Of a stretch of DNA of 6,737 bases, positions 1-5,708 are shown in pieces. Source of the DNA: Pseudomonadota bacterium. GTDB lineage: Bacteria > Desulfobacterota > Desulfobaccia > Desulfobaccales > 0-14-0-80-60-11. A model generated the notes under the pieces. The model saw only the letters and a program-made list of their open reading frames with translations. It had not been told where the DNA came from and ran no database searches. The position numbers were made by a program, and so were the translations under genes. Location of the stretch: assembly GCA_018897875.1 (NCBI GenBank), contig JAHIKF010000064.1:1-6737 (forward strand), written 5' to 3'. Within the stretch, counting starts at the first letter, position 1; every line of letters begins with the position of its first letter.

Positions 1-2088
1 CAGACCTATCTTGAGTTGCACCGCGACGCCCAGGAGGAATATACCCGGCGTTACGGCGGGGTGCCGGGACCCATCATCCCGGTCCATACCCGCAATGACG
101 TGGAAAACATCGCCCTGTGCGGCGAGGAGGATTTTCTCCGGTTCTCCTGGTGGCGGCGCTACCGGGATTTCGGCAAGGTGACGGGGTTCTGGCATTTCAA
201 CGGGGCGCTCATCGACGCCTCCGGGAGGGGCCACACCCTGACCTGGCAGGGGGGCGGCGCCCCGATCTATGCCGAGGGCATCTGTCAGCCGGGGGCCACC
301 GCCGTAGACCTGGACGGCAGCCACTACCTGACCGTAGACGACGCCGAACTGAACCTGGGGACGGAGGATTTCACCATCGAGATGGTCCTCAAACCAGGGG
401 TTCTGACCGAGGGGGCGCGGCTTGTCAGCAAGATGGCCTCGGGAGGGTCGGGCTTTGAGGTGTGTCTGGGTCCCGGCGGGGCGGTGCAGGTCGTGGTGGC
501 GGACGCCAGCGGCGCTTCGGTTCTTACCCCCAGCCCCGGCCTCAGCCTGGATACCGCCAGCCATCACTACGTGGCGGTGGCTGCTGACCGGGACGGGCAA
601 TTCACCTTTTGCGTCGACGGCGTTTTGGGCACCTGTGCCGCGGCTCGTCCCGGCAGCCTGGATAACGGTGAGGCTTTCACCGTGGGGCGCCGGGCCGACG
701 CGGGGTCAGACTTTTTCCAGGGACAGATCGACCTGATCCGGATGCACCGGGGCCGGGCCCTGAGCGGCGCCGAACTTCAAGACAACTGGCAAATCATCCA
801 GGGCCTGGCGAACGGCTCGGCCTATCCGGAAGTCGGCAGCGGCCTGGGACAATACTGGGCCTTCCTGCGCCTGGCGGAATTTTTCTTCCTGACCAATGAT
901 AGTGCCGCGGAAGCCATTTTGCTCAACTGGCTCACCTGGATCGACGGGGTGGGCGCTCCCGACGGCAGTGGCTGGAAGATCCCGGCCCAATTCTCGGAGT
1001 TCGGCTTCACCTACGGGGCCTATGATCCGGGGCAGACCGCGGCCATTGCCCTGGGATGCCTCTTTATCTATCTCCGGAACGGCAACGACCTGGCGGCCAC
1101 CTGGACCCGGCGGCTCCTGGATGATCTCCGGGAAAACCGCCTTGACCCGGTCTTCGGCGGCTATAAGAGCGACTATCATTACGCCTGGATCAACAGCCTG
1201 GTACTCCGGGCCTTTGGGCTGGCGTCTCGGGGCGCGGCCGGCCAGGCGTATGTCTTTCCGCCTCTTGCCGCCGACCAGGAACATTTCGACGCCTTGATGG
1301 CCTGGGTATTTGCTCATGCCGGAGACGAGAAGCCCAACGTCCTCAACGCCGATCTGATCCCTTTTGCTTACAGCGAGGCGGCGGATATCTGGGAATACGT
1401 CCCGAACTATCTGGCCATGAGTCAGGTAGGGACCCTGGAGGCGGTGACGGCCATGCTGGGTGCGGCCCTGGAGTATGGCAAGGCAACGGGGGAGTGGACC
1501 TGGTGGCAGCGCCTGCTGGATTTTGTCCTGGTGGATAACCTGGTGGCTTTGTCCCCGTCCCAGATTCGCTTTCTCACCCTGGGCTATGAAGAGACCGGCC
1601 CCAAGAACCTGGTGCGGGTGCTCTACGCCGACTACGACACGGACAACGATCAGTATGCCGAGGCTCGGGAGGCTGCGGCCATCAGCGCCTGGGGAGAGGC
1701 GGCCCTGGACCTGGATTGTCGTTACGACTCCGCCGTAGTCTTGGAAGACCCGGGGGTGGCTCAACTCCTGGCTTCGCGACTGCTGGCCAGGCTTTCGGCG
1801 CCCCGGGAACTGGCCGAAGTCGATACCTGGCTGGAAGGGGTGCGTCTGGAACTGGGAGACACCGTGGCGCTGTCTTCGGACTTTCACGGCTTGGACCAGG
1901 AAGAATTTACCGTGCGCGGTAAAGACCTGGACCTGGGGGGACGCTCGGTGCGCCTGAGCCTGGACCGGCCCCTGAACAATTCCTGGTCATGGGCGGTGGA
2001 CGCCCCGGGAAGCGCCCATGACGGCTGGGCCATCGACGTGGCCAGTTCCTATGACGGCAATTGGGCCTTTCGGGCTGAGGCCGGGTAA
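1..2088 (+). CDS. LamG-domain phage tail/baseplate-like protein, 5' end outside the window
   Basis: The frame is open from base 1, so the TTG at 16 is probably not the start and the gene is cut by the left edge; about 695 residues are visible. Bases 180-800 encode a LamG/concanavalin A-like beta-sandwich, with the usual landmarks WHFNG, ASGRGHTLT, DLDGSHYLTV, FTIEMVLKP, HHYVAVA and FFQGQIDLIRMH. This fold usually binds sugars. Bases 820-1600 encode a Trp- and Tyr-rich alpha-helical region recalling alpha/alpha-barrel folds, but I see no convincing catalytic motif. Bases 1600-1970 contain LASRLLARLSAPRE and a later VRLELGDTVAL segment, which resemble C-terminal parts of phage tail hub or tip proteins. 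The likely role is a virion protein that contacts host surface glycan. The tail assignment rests on this segment and on the downstream lysis genes. LamG alone is not phage-specific, so a secreted lectin-like protein remains possible. The stop is TAA. Confidence 0.72.
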   Translation, partial: QTYLELHRDAQEEYTRRYGGVPGPIIPVHTRNDVENIALCGEEDFLRFSWWRRYRDFGKVTGFWHFNGALIDASGRGHTLTWQGGGAPIYAEGICQPGATAVDLDGSHYLTVDDAELNLGTEDFTIEMVLKPGVLTEGARLVSKMASGGSGFEVCLGPGGAVQVVVADASGASVLTPSPGLSLDTASHHYVAVAADRDGQFTFCVDGVLGTCAAARPGSLDNGEAFTVGRRADAGSDFFQGQIDLIRMHRGRALSGAELQDNWQIIQGLANGSAYPEVGSGLGQYWAFLRLAEFFFLTNDSAAEAILLNWLTWIDGVGAPDGSGWKIPAQFSEFGFTYGAYDPGQTAAIALGCLFIYLRNGNDLAATWTRRLLDDLRENRLDPVFGGYKSDYHYAWINSLVLRAFGLASRGAAGQAYVFPPLAADQEHFDALMAWVFAHAGDEKPNVLNADLIPFAYSEAADIWEYVPNYLAMSQVGTLEAVTAMLGAALEYGKATGEWTWWQRLLDFVLVDNLVALSPSQIRFLTLGYEETGPKNLVRVLYADYDTDNDQYAEAREAAAISAWGEAALDLDCRYDSAVVLEDPGVAQLLASRLLARLSAPRELAEVDTWLEGVRLELGDTVALSSDFHGLDQEEFTVRGKDLDLGGRSVRLSLDRPLNNSWSWAVDAPGSAHDGWAIDVASSYDGNWAFRAEAG

Positions 2089-2123
2089 TTCCGCCTCTCC
2101 ACCATATTCCAAACAGTTGCGAA

Positions 2124-2234
2124 TGGGCTTGTCGGCCCACCGTAAAACATGAAAAGTTTGGTGGGGCGGGCCTCCGTGCCCGCCGGTGGGTCGACCAATG
2201 GTGCGCAGTGCGCACCCTACGCAAAAACTTTTCA
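2124..2234 (+). repeat. Three-hairpin dispersed element, copy 1
   Basis: This is copy 1 of an element found again, inverted, at 4729-4837. In order it holds hairpin A TGGGC/GCCCA (2124-2128 with 2135-2139), a shared 17-mer CCGTAAAACATGAAAAG (2140-2156), hairpin B GGCGGGC/GCCCGCC (2165-2171 with 2178-2184) and hairpin C GGTGCGC/GCGCACC (2200-2206 with 2210-2216). Inside it, TGAAAAGTTT (2150-2159) is the perfect inverted repeat of AAACTTTTCA (2225-2234), and the match continues imperfectly into GTGGGG/CCCTAC. The size, terminal inverted repeats and lack of coding capacity suggest a MITE- or REPIN-like non-autonomous element. The exact outer limits are uncertain, because weak similarity to copy 2 continues leftward to about 2110. 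Confidence 0.75.
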
Positions 2235-2236
2235 AG

Positions 2237-2263
2237 GTGGAACAGCCGGGGCGGCTATTCCAC
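2237..2263. repeat. Perfectly placed long hairpin between two tail-type genes
   Basis: A 27-base inverted repeat has outer arms GTGGAA (2237-2242) and TTCCAC (2258-2263), inner arms AGCCG (2244-2248) and CGGCT (2252-2256), a GGG loop and a single C/A mismatch at 2243/2257. It abuts the three-hairpin element on its left and the A-rich heptamer repeat on its right. No T-run follows, so it is not a typical intrinsic terminator. It may be a fourth stem of the element or a separate dispersed palindrome. The equivalent flank of copy 2 (RC of 4715-4728) shares a GGAAC core but lies in coding sequence. Confidence 0.6.
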
Positions 2264-2291
2264 AGAAAACAGAAAACGGCAAACAGAAAAC
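2263..2291 (+). repeat. A-rich heptamer repeat, copy 1
   Basis: Four 7-bp units stand in a row: CAGAAAA, CAGAAAA, CGGCAAA and CAGAAAA, followed by C. The same 29-base block recurs at 5709-5737 with 27 of 29 bases identical and in the same orientation. In both places it lies shortly upstream of a start codon, here 30 bases before the ATG at 2322. Its last unit also forms the 13-base palindrome AGAAAACTTTTCT (2285-2297). The function is unknown. It could be a protein-binding site or part of a longer dispersed repeat. Confidence 0.7.
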
Positions 2292-2321
2292 TTTTCTAAA
2301 CAGGCAAAGCGAGGTTAATCC

Positions 2322-3377
2322 ATGTCTCTGATAGACCTTCCCCAGACCAAATGGTCCGGCGGCACCGGCCGCCAGGTTATTTTGAAAGGCGATTTCGCCA
2401 AGATCGAGCAGGCGGTGACGGAGGCCTTCGAATTCACCCGGGGGCCCGGGCTGGAATACGTCGACAGCGCCACCCTGCGGGTCAACGCCACGGCCGACTG
2501 CAAGGCCCGGGTGATGTTGTGCGGCTTTCCTTCCCCCCTGGCCCGGGGTCACTGGGTGGACGGCGGCCTGAGCGATGGCCGCTACCGGGAGAACGCGGCC
2601 CCGGTGAGCCTCAATCTGGCCACCGCCGCATATCTTTGGGGAACCGAGAAGCCTGACCAGTGGTATGCCGTCTATGCCCTGGCGGGAGCTACTGACGCCA
2701 TCTTCTCCCTGAAAGCCATGCCGGTAATCAGGGTGGCCTCCCAGGACAGCCAGGTGATTACGCTGAGAAACAACGCCAATGGGGCCAACATCGGTTACGG
2801 CTTCACGGCTAACGAACTGGCGGGGGCCGGCCTTCTGATCCTCAGCGGCGCGTCCCGGGGCCTGCTGCGGGCCATCACCGCCAACAATGCCGACAACGGC
2901 ACCGCGGGCACCATCACCTATGGCGGCGCGGCCCTGACCCTGGTCCAAGGGGATTGGGGCCTGGTACTGCCGGCCACCAACTTTCGTTATCTGGGCATGG
3001 TGTTCAACGATGCCAGCGGCAACCTGGCGCCTTTTTACCAGGAAGCGGGGTTAACCACTTACCGCAGCCCCCGACAGTTGTGCAGCGGCGCCATTAACGG
3101 TTACATCCTGATGGACCTGGGTCTGGTGGCACCGCCCACAGCCTATCGGCTGGAAGGGTATGCCGCGGCCGCGGCCGGCTACGAGGTGAAGCTGGCCGTG
3201 TCCTACGATGGCAGCACCCCGGCCCTGGTGGTTCACGCTAGCCCGCCAGCCGCCGCCTTCGAGGGCGAGCGGGGGGCCATCCCCTTTGCCTGCCAGATTT
3301 TAGATGGCGGCCGGGTGTATTTGAACAACGACAACACTGCCAATCAGGCGGTCAAGGTAACGGGTTGGAGGGAATGA
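2322..3377 (+). CDS. Probable virion/tail-fibre-like structural protein, 351 aa
   Basis: I do not recognise a named family. The ATG at 2322 is chosen because GAGG (2311-2314) lies seven bases upstream. The protein begins MSLIDLPQTKW, has no signal peptide or membrane segment, and is rich in Gly, Ala, Asn, Thr and short beta-strand-like stretches. Residues 38-75 and 140-215 look like small beta-sandwich or tail-fibre modules, for example ANIGYGFTANELAGAG and GTITYGGAALTLVQGD. Residues 255-305 (GYILMDLGLVAPPTAYRLEGY, AVSYDGSTP) look like another beta domain. Cys occurs only a few times. It lies between a LamG tail-type protein and a holin-like gene, which is the usual place of tail-fibre or accessory virion genes in tailed phages. 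The structural role is inferred from composition and position. Its TGA overlaps the next gene's start in ATGATGA, suggesting translational coupling. Confidence 0.6.
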   Translation: MSLIDLPQTKWSGGTGRQVILKGDFAKIEQAVTEAFEFTRGPGLEYVDSATLRVNATADCKARVMLCGFPSPLARGHWVDGGLSDGRYRENAAPVSLNLATAAYLWGTEKPDQWYAVYALAGATDAIFSLKAMPVIRVASQDSQVITLRNNANGANIGYGFTANELAGAGLLILSGASRGLLRAITANNADNGTAGTITYGGAALTLVQGDWGLVLPATNFRYLGMVFNDASGNLAPFYQEAGLTTYRSPRQLCSGAINGYILMDLGLVAPPTAYRLEGYAAAAAGYEVKLAVSYDGSTPALVVHASPPAAAFEGERGAIPFACQILDGGRVYLNNDNTANQAVKVTGWRE

Positions 3378-3637
3378 TGACACTGGATGGCAAGAAAACC
3401 TACATCACCGCCGTGGTGGCGGCCCTGGCCAGTTTTGCCCTGGCCATGGGGTGGCTGAGCCAGGCACAGTACGAGGTGGTTCTCGGTCTGTTGGCGTCCC
3501 TGGGGTTGGCGGCGCTACGGGCCGGGGTAGCCAAGAGCCCTACGGATCAGATTAAAGCAGGTGGACACGACGAGGCGGTGACCTTCTCCGAGGGCGCCAA
3601 ACCCACGGCCAGGTACCGCGTCGGCGCCAACGGCTAA
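3377..3637 (+). CDS. Small two-helix membrane protein, holin-like
   Basis: I place the start at the ATG at 3377, giving 86 residues. GGAGGG (3367-3372) is four bases upstream and the start overlaps the previous TGA by one base. An ATG at 3374 and a TTG at 3365 are in frame but sit too close to, or upstream of, that ribosome site. The protein begins MTLDGKKTYITAVVAALASF. It has predicted membrane helices at about residues 7-25 and 33-50, separated by the short polar turn SQAQYE. A polar, charged tail follows (VAKSPTDQIKAGGHDEAVTF). The L-DGKKTYI opening followed by two short helices is a common pattern in small phage proteins annotated as holin-like. Holins form inner-membrane lesions that let an endolysin reach the cell wall, and an endolysin gene lies 670 bases downstream. 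Function is inferred from topology and neighbourhood; no holin has been shown here. Confidence 0.62.
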   Translation: MTLDGKKTYITAVVAALASFALAMGWLSQAQYEVVLGLLASLGLAALRAGVAKSPTDQIKAGGHDEAVTFSEGAKPTARYRVGANG

Positions 3638-3644
3638 AGGATGA

Positions 3645-3662
3645 ACCCCGGCGGGGCGGGGT
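3645..3662. other. Short GC hairpin in the gap after the holin-like gene
   Basis: ACCCC (3645-3649) pairs with GGGGT (3658-3662) across an eight-base loop, just after the TAA at 3635-3637. It is followed directly by GGTG/CACC (3660-3663 with 3668-3671). No T-run follows either stem, so termination is doubtful. It may slow or attenuate transcription between the holin-like gene and the next small gene. Confidence 0.3.
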
Positions 3663-3706
3663 GTTGACACCACGCTCCTCCGGGGGATTCCGGGAAAAAT
3701 CACCTT

Positions 3707-3970
3707 ATGAATTACCAGGACTTGAGTGAGCACGTGGGGGCTTTGGTCTCTCTGTTGGGCCTCTTTGCCGGGGTGAGCGGCCTCTTGGTGTGGCGCATGT
3801 TGGTGCGCTTGGAAAAGAAGGTGGACGAACTGTCGCACCATTTTTTCAGTTGCCGGGAGGAACTGGGAGACCGTTTTGTCCCCCGCTTCGAGCATGAAGT
3901 GGAACACCACGGCATGTGGGAAGCCCTCAATTACCACGACCACGATATGCGGGGGAGGGTGGTGCGATGA
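3707..3970 (+). CDS. One-helix membrane protein with coiled-coil and His-rich tail, 87 aa
   Basis: The protein begins MNYQDLSEHVGALVSLLGLF. It has one membrane helix at about residues 10-31, then RMLVRLEKKVDELSHHFF, a heptad-like charged stretch that can form a short coiled coil. The C-terminal part (residues 60-80) is His-rich, with His at about 63, 67, 68, 77 and 79 and the pattern LNYHDHD. The single cytoplasm- or periplasm-facing tail is typical of small accessory proteins in phage lysis modules or tail-adjacent regions. No strong ribosome site precedes the ATG; GGGA at 3692-3695 is the nearest and is 11 bases away. The TGA overlaps the next gene by four bases (ATGA, 3967-3970). It could be a second holin, an antiholin or a spanin-like protein, but I see no lipobox and cannot choose. 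Confidence 0.6.
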   Translation: MNYQDLSEHVGALVSLLGLFAGVSGLLVWRMLVRLEKKVDELSHHFFSCREELGDRFVPRFEHEVEHHGMWEALNYHDHDMRGRVVR

Positions 3971-4182
3971 GCGAAGATCGGGTGGATCGTCTGGTCAACC
4001 ATCTCCATGTGACCTGCCTCACCCTCATCCGGCTTAAAAAAGAAGCGGTTTATGGTCAGGACCCCGGCTTTTTGGAGCTGCTGGGAGGATATTTACTGCA
4101 CAGCCGCCAGTTAATGGACCTCATCCGGGACCGGGAGGCCATGGGAAAACTGCCCCGGGGGCGTTACTCGCGCCCCTGCTGA
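3967..4182 (+). CDS. Small alpha-helical protein of unknown function, 71 aa
   Basis: The start is the ATG at 3967, because GGAGGG (3954-3959) lies seven bases upstream and the start overlaps the previous stop as ATGA. A GTG at 3916 in the same frame would add 17 residues translated from within the previous gene and is less likely. The protein, MSEDRVDRLVNHLHVTCLTL to RGRYSRPC, is soluble and mostly helical, with no membrane segment or signal. It carries two Cys, at residues 17 and 71. I do not recognise the family. The tight coupling to the His-rich membrane protein suggests that the two are made together and may interact. Confidence 0.6.
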   Translation: MSEDRVDRLVNHLHVTCLTLIRLKKEAVYGQDPGFLELLGGYLLHSRQLMDLIRDREAMGKLPRGRYSRPC

Positions 4183-4260
4183 GTTGATGGCCTGGGGAGT
4201 TGTACCTCACTGCGGTGAAGGTGACCGCGGCCATGCACCCCCCGGTGGTCATGAGAAACA

Positions 4261-4287
4261 ATATGGGGAGCAGCGCCCATCCCATAT
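4261..4287 (+). promoter_or_regulatory. Inverted repeat just before the endolysin ribosome site
   Basis: ATATGGG (4261-4267) is the exact inverted repeat of CCCATAT (4281-4287), with a 13-base loop. The loop contains a second CCCAT (4276-4280) that could pair with ATGGG (4263-4267) instead. The stem ends one base before the AAGGAG ribosome site (4288-4293). A hairpin here could limit access to that site, or the sequence could be an operator. Both are inference. The remainder of the gap 4183-4260 shows no coding signal. Confidence 0.4.
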
Positions 4288-4302
4288 AAGGAGGGAGGGA
4301 CT

Positions 4303-4731
4303 ATGACCGAATACCCGTGGATGGCGATTGCCAGAAGCAAACGTGGTATTCACGAAATCCCCGGCCCCAAGGCCAATGCCTTTATCGTGGAGTGTTTGGA
4401 ATCCACGACGATTGGGCGTCCTGAAAATCAATCGGATGAAACCGCCTGGTGTTCAGCCTTTGCCAACCGGGTCATGCAGTTAGCTGGGTATAAGGGCACC
4501 AATAGCGCCTGGGCCAGATCGTGGCTCAATTGGGGCCGGGAGCCGACCGATGAAGAATTCGGCGAAGGGGTGGTGGTGGTCCTGGCGCGTGGCCCCAATG
4601 CCGGCCATGTCGGGTTCCTGGAGGATTGGGACGATAACCGGGTACGGCTCCTGGGCGGCAACCAGGGGAATGCCGTGAGTTATGCCTGGTTCCCCATGGA
4701 CCGGGTCTTGGGCTGGCGGGTTCCCGCCTGA
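4303..4731 (+). CDS. TIGR02594/CHAP-type peptidoglycan hydrolase (probable endolysin)
   Basis: The 142-residue protein has the hallmarks of the TIGR02594 family of Cys peptidases related to CHAP and NlpC/P60. These are PWMAIARSKRGIHEIPG near the N-terminus, the catalytic Cys50 in TAWCSAFANRVM, KGTNSAWARSWLNWG, GEGVVVVLARG, the catalytic His102 in GHVGFLEDWD, and LGGNQGNAVS with Asn120 as likely third residue. It ends in LGWRVPA, close to the usual family end. Such enzymes cut peptide bonds of peptidoglycan. There is no signal peptide, which fits an endolysin released by a holin, and a holin-like gene lies upstream. The ribosome site AAGGAGGGAGGG is unusually strong and ends near the ATG. A chromosomal, toxin-like use of the same fold is possible but less likely here. 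The TGA stop is also the first three bases of the repeat element at 4729. By eye it is slightly less GC-rich than its neighbours. Confidence 0.88.
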   Translation: MTEYPWMAIARSKRGIHEIPGPKANAFIVECLESTTIGRPENQSDETAWCSAFANRVMQLAGYKGTNSAWARSWLNWGREPTDEEFGEGVVVVLARGPNAGHVGFLEDWDDNRVRLLGGNQGNAVSYAWFPMDRVLGWRVPA

Positions 4732-4740
4732 CAAGTTTTT
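4715..4740 (+). terminator. Possible intrinsic terminator across the endolysin stop
   Basis: GGCGGG (4715-4720) and CCCGCC (4723-4728) form an inverted repeat around TT within the last codons. A five-T run follows at 4736-4740, seven bases after the stem. The loop of two bases would have to open to four, and the T-run is short and displaced. Termination is therefore plausible but weak. The hairpin also encodes the final residues RVPA. Confidence 0.3.
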
Positions 4741-4837
4741 CGTAGGGTGCGTCTTACGCACCAATTAATGATCGGGAACGGCGGGCAGTGCCCGCCCTAC
4801 ATATCTTTTCATGGTTTACGGGTGAGCTATGGGCTCA
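4729..4837 (-). repeat. Three-hairpin dispersed element, copy 2, inverted
   Basis: This copy is in opposite orientation to 2124-2234. On the + strand it has TGACAAGTTTTT (4729-4740), hairpin C GGTGCGT/ACGCACC (4746-4752 with 4756-4762), hairpin B GGCGGGC/GCCCGCC (4780-4786 with 4790-4796), the 17-mer CTTTTCATGGTTTACGG (4805-4821) and hairpin A TGAGC/GCTCA (4823-4827 with 4833-4837). The 17-mer matches copy 1 at 16 of 17 bases. Relative to copy 1, one base pair in hairpin A (G-C to A-T) and one in hairpin C (C-G to T-A) have changed on both sides, so pairing is kept. Terminal inverted repeats are TGACAAGTTTTTCGTAGGG against the RC of 4795-4811. Confidence 0.75.
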
Positions 4838-5081
4838 TGAATGACTGCTTGAACGCTGATGCCGCAAAAACCACGATTTGATGGAGACCATCTGCGCCCC
4901 GAGTAGCCGGCGACTCTTCATGGGCCGTGGACTACTCCGGGTCAATCCCTGGTTCGGGCTGAAAACCGGCGGCTGAGCGCGATTTTCCATCTCAGGCCGG
5001 GGAAGACGGCAAACCGGCTCCCTTCCTTGACGGGTAGCGGTTTTTCTGATAGGTCCTGTGCATAGCAAGGGGCGGCTGTGC
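4838..5081. other. Non-coding stretch between the phage-type module and cvpA
   Basis: No convincing gene is present. Frames on both strands are short or have low-complexity, Arg/Pro/Ser-rich translations. One imperfect hairpin is visible: CCGGC plus CTGAG (4966-4970, 4973-4977) can pair with CTCAG plus GCCGG (4991-5000), with a two-base bulge and a 13-base loop. No T-run follows it. Short CCGG-containing words recur near 4907, 4967, 4996 and 5014. A tRNA or an attachment site would fit this boundary position, but I could not fold a cloverleaf and saw no matching direct repeat in the window. The cvpA promoter must lie here or be shared from upstream. Confidence 0.4.
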
Positions 5082-5693
5082 ATGAACCTGTTAGACCTGG
5101 GAATCATAATTCTTCTGGGCTTGATCGCCCTGAGAGGCTATTATCGGGGCCTGTTTCAGGAGATAGCGGTCCTGGTGGGGGTGGTGGGGGGCGTGGTGGC
5201 GGCGGCCCACACGTACCTCCGCCTGGCGTCTTTGTTGCAATCCTGGATCACTGACCCCCAGCATGCCCGGTGGGTCGCCTTTGCCGTGGTGTTCGTGGCC
5301 GTCTACTGGCTCACCCGGCTGGCGGCCCATGTTATCCAGCGCCTGCTCTACCATATCTATCTGGATTTTTTTGACCGCCTGTTGGGCGGGGTTTTTGGCC
5401 TGGCCAAAGGGGCGCTCCTGGTGGGATTCGCCCTGATGTTGTTGGGGACCGTGCTGCCCCGGGACTCCCACCTGTTGAAAGGCTCCGTCGCCGCTCCCAA
5501 ACTCATTGCTCTCTCCCGCCAATCTTTGGGGTTGCTTCCCCCGGACTTCAAGCAACGTCTGAACGATTACCTGAAGGAATGGCGCCAGCCCCAGGAAATG
5601 CGCCAGGCCGAGGCATCCCGGCCTCAGGAGGATCAGGAGCCGCAGGCCACGGTCGCGCCCAGCCGAAATTTACGGCAATGGCCCCGGGGCTAA
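5082..5693 (+). CDS. cvpA: CvpA family inner-membrane protein
   Basis: The start is the ATG at 5082, with AAGGGG (5067-5072) nine bases upstream, giving 203 residues. A GTG at 5058 would add eight residues without a better ribosome site. The opening MNLLDLGIIILLGLIALRGY followed by YRGLFQEIA is the CvpA signature. Membrane helices are predicted at about residues 5-20, 25-43, 63-83 and 103-124. The segment FFDRLLGGVFGLAKGALLVG (residues 96-115) is the conserved third motif of the family. A Pro/Gln/Glu-rich, probably disordered cytoplasmic tail follows from about residue 165. CvpA was named for colicin V production in E. coli and is linked to envelope and bile-stress tolerance; its molecular activity is unclear. 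It stands directly upstream of mazG, so the two are probably one transcription unit. Confidence 0.9.
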   Translation: MNLLDLGIIILLGLIALRGYYRGLFQEIAVLVGVVGGVVAAAHTYLRLASLLQSWITDPQHARWVAFAVVFVAVYWLTRLAAHVIQRLLYHIYLDFFDRLLGGVFGLAKGALLVGFALMLLGTVLPRDSHLLKGSVAAPKLIALSRQSLGLLPPDFKQRLNDYLKEWRQPQEMRQAEASRPQEDQEPQATVAPSRNLRQWPRG

Positions 5694-5708
5694 AGCGGCA
5701 GGTCCCGG

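Noticed and set aside
16..18. TTG at 16 as the true start of the LamG protein gene
   Set aside because: The frame is open to base 1 and no ribosome site is visible in the 15 bases upstream. The gene is more likely truncated by the window edge.
706..1887. Long open frame on the - strand (393 codons) opposite the LamG protein gene
   Set aside because: Its translation is low in recognisable motifs and rich in Gly, Gln, Arg and Pro, as expected for the antisense of a GC-rich gene. The + strand frame has clear domains.
2263..2291. CRISPR-like short array
   Set aside because: The units are contiguous heptamers with no spacers, and the two blocks lie more than 3 kb apart with genes between.
2232..2948. 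Open frame on the - strand (238 codons) opposite the 351-residue protein gene
   Set aside because: It has the same antisense composition, no ribosome site and no family features. It runs across the repeat region.
3664..3692. Perfect TTGACA at 3664-3669 as a promoter for the small membrane protein gene
   Set aside because: No acceptable -10 lies at 16-18 bases. The nearest A-rich stretch is 25 bases away, and the TTGACA is part of a short palindrome.
4890..4970. tRNA gene or phage attachment site at the phage/host boundary
   Set aside because: A GGTTCG-like word is present near 4951, but no acceptor stem or cloverleaf forms, and no matching direct repeat is seen in the window.
5027..5054. 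TTGACG (5027-5032) with GATAGG (5048-5053) as the cvpA promoter
   Set aside because: The spacer is only 15 bases and the -10 match is poor, so I do not annotate it.
4835..5107. Open frame on the - strand (90 codons) in the gap before cvpA
   Set aside because: The translation is Arg/Ser/Pro-rich with no recognised motif, and it overlaps the cvpA start.
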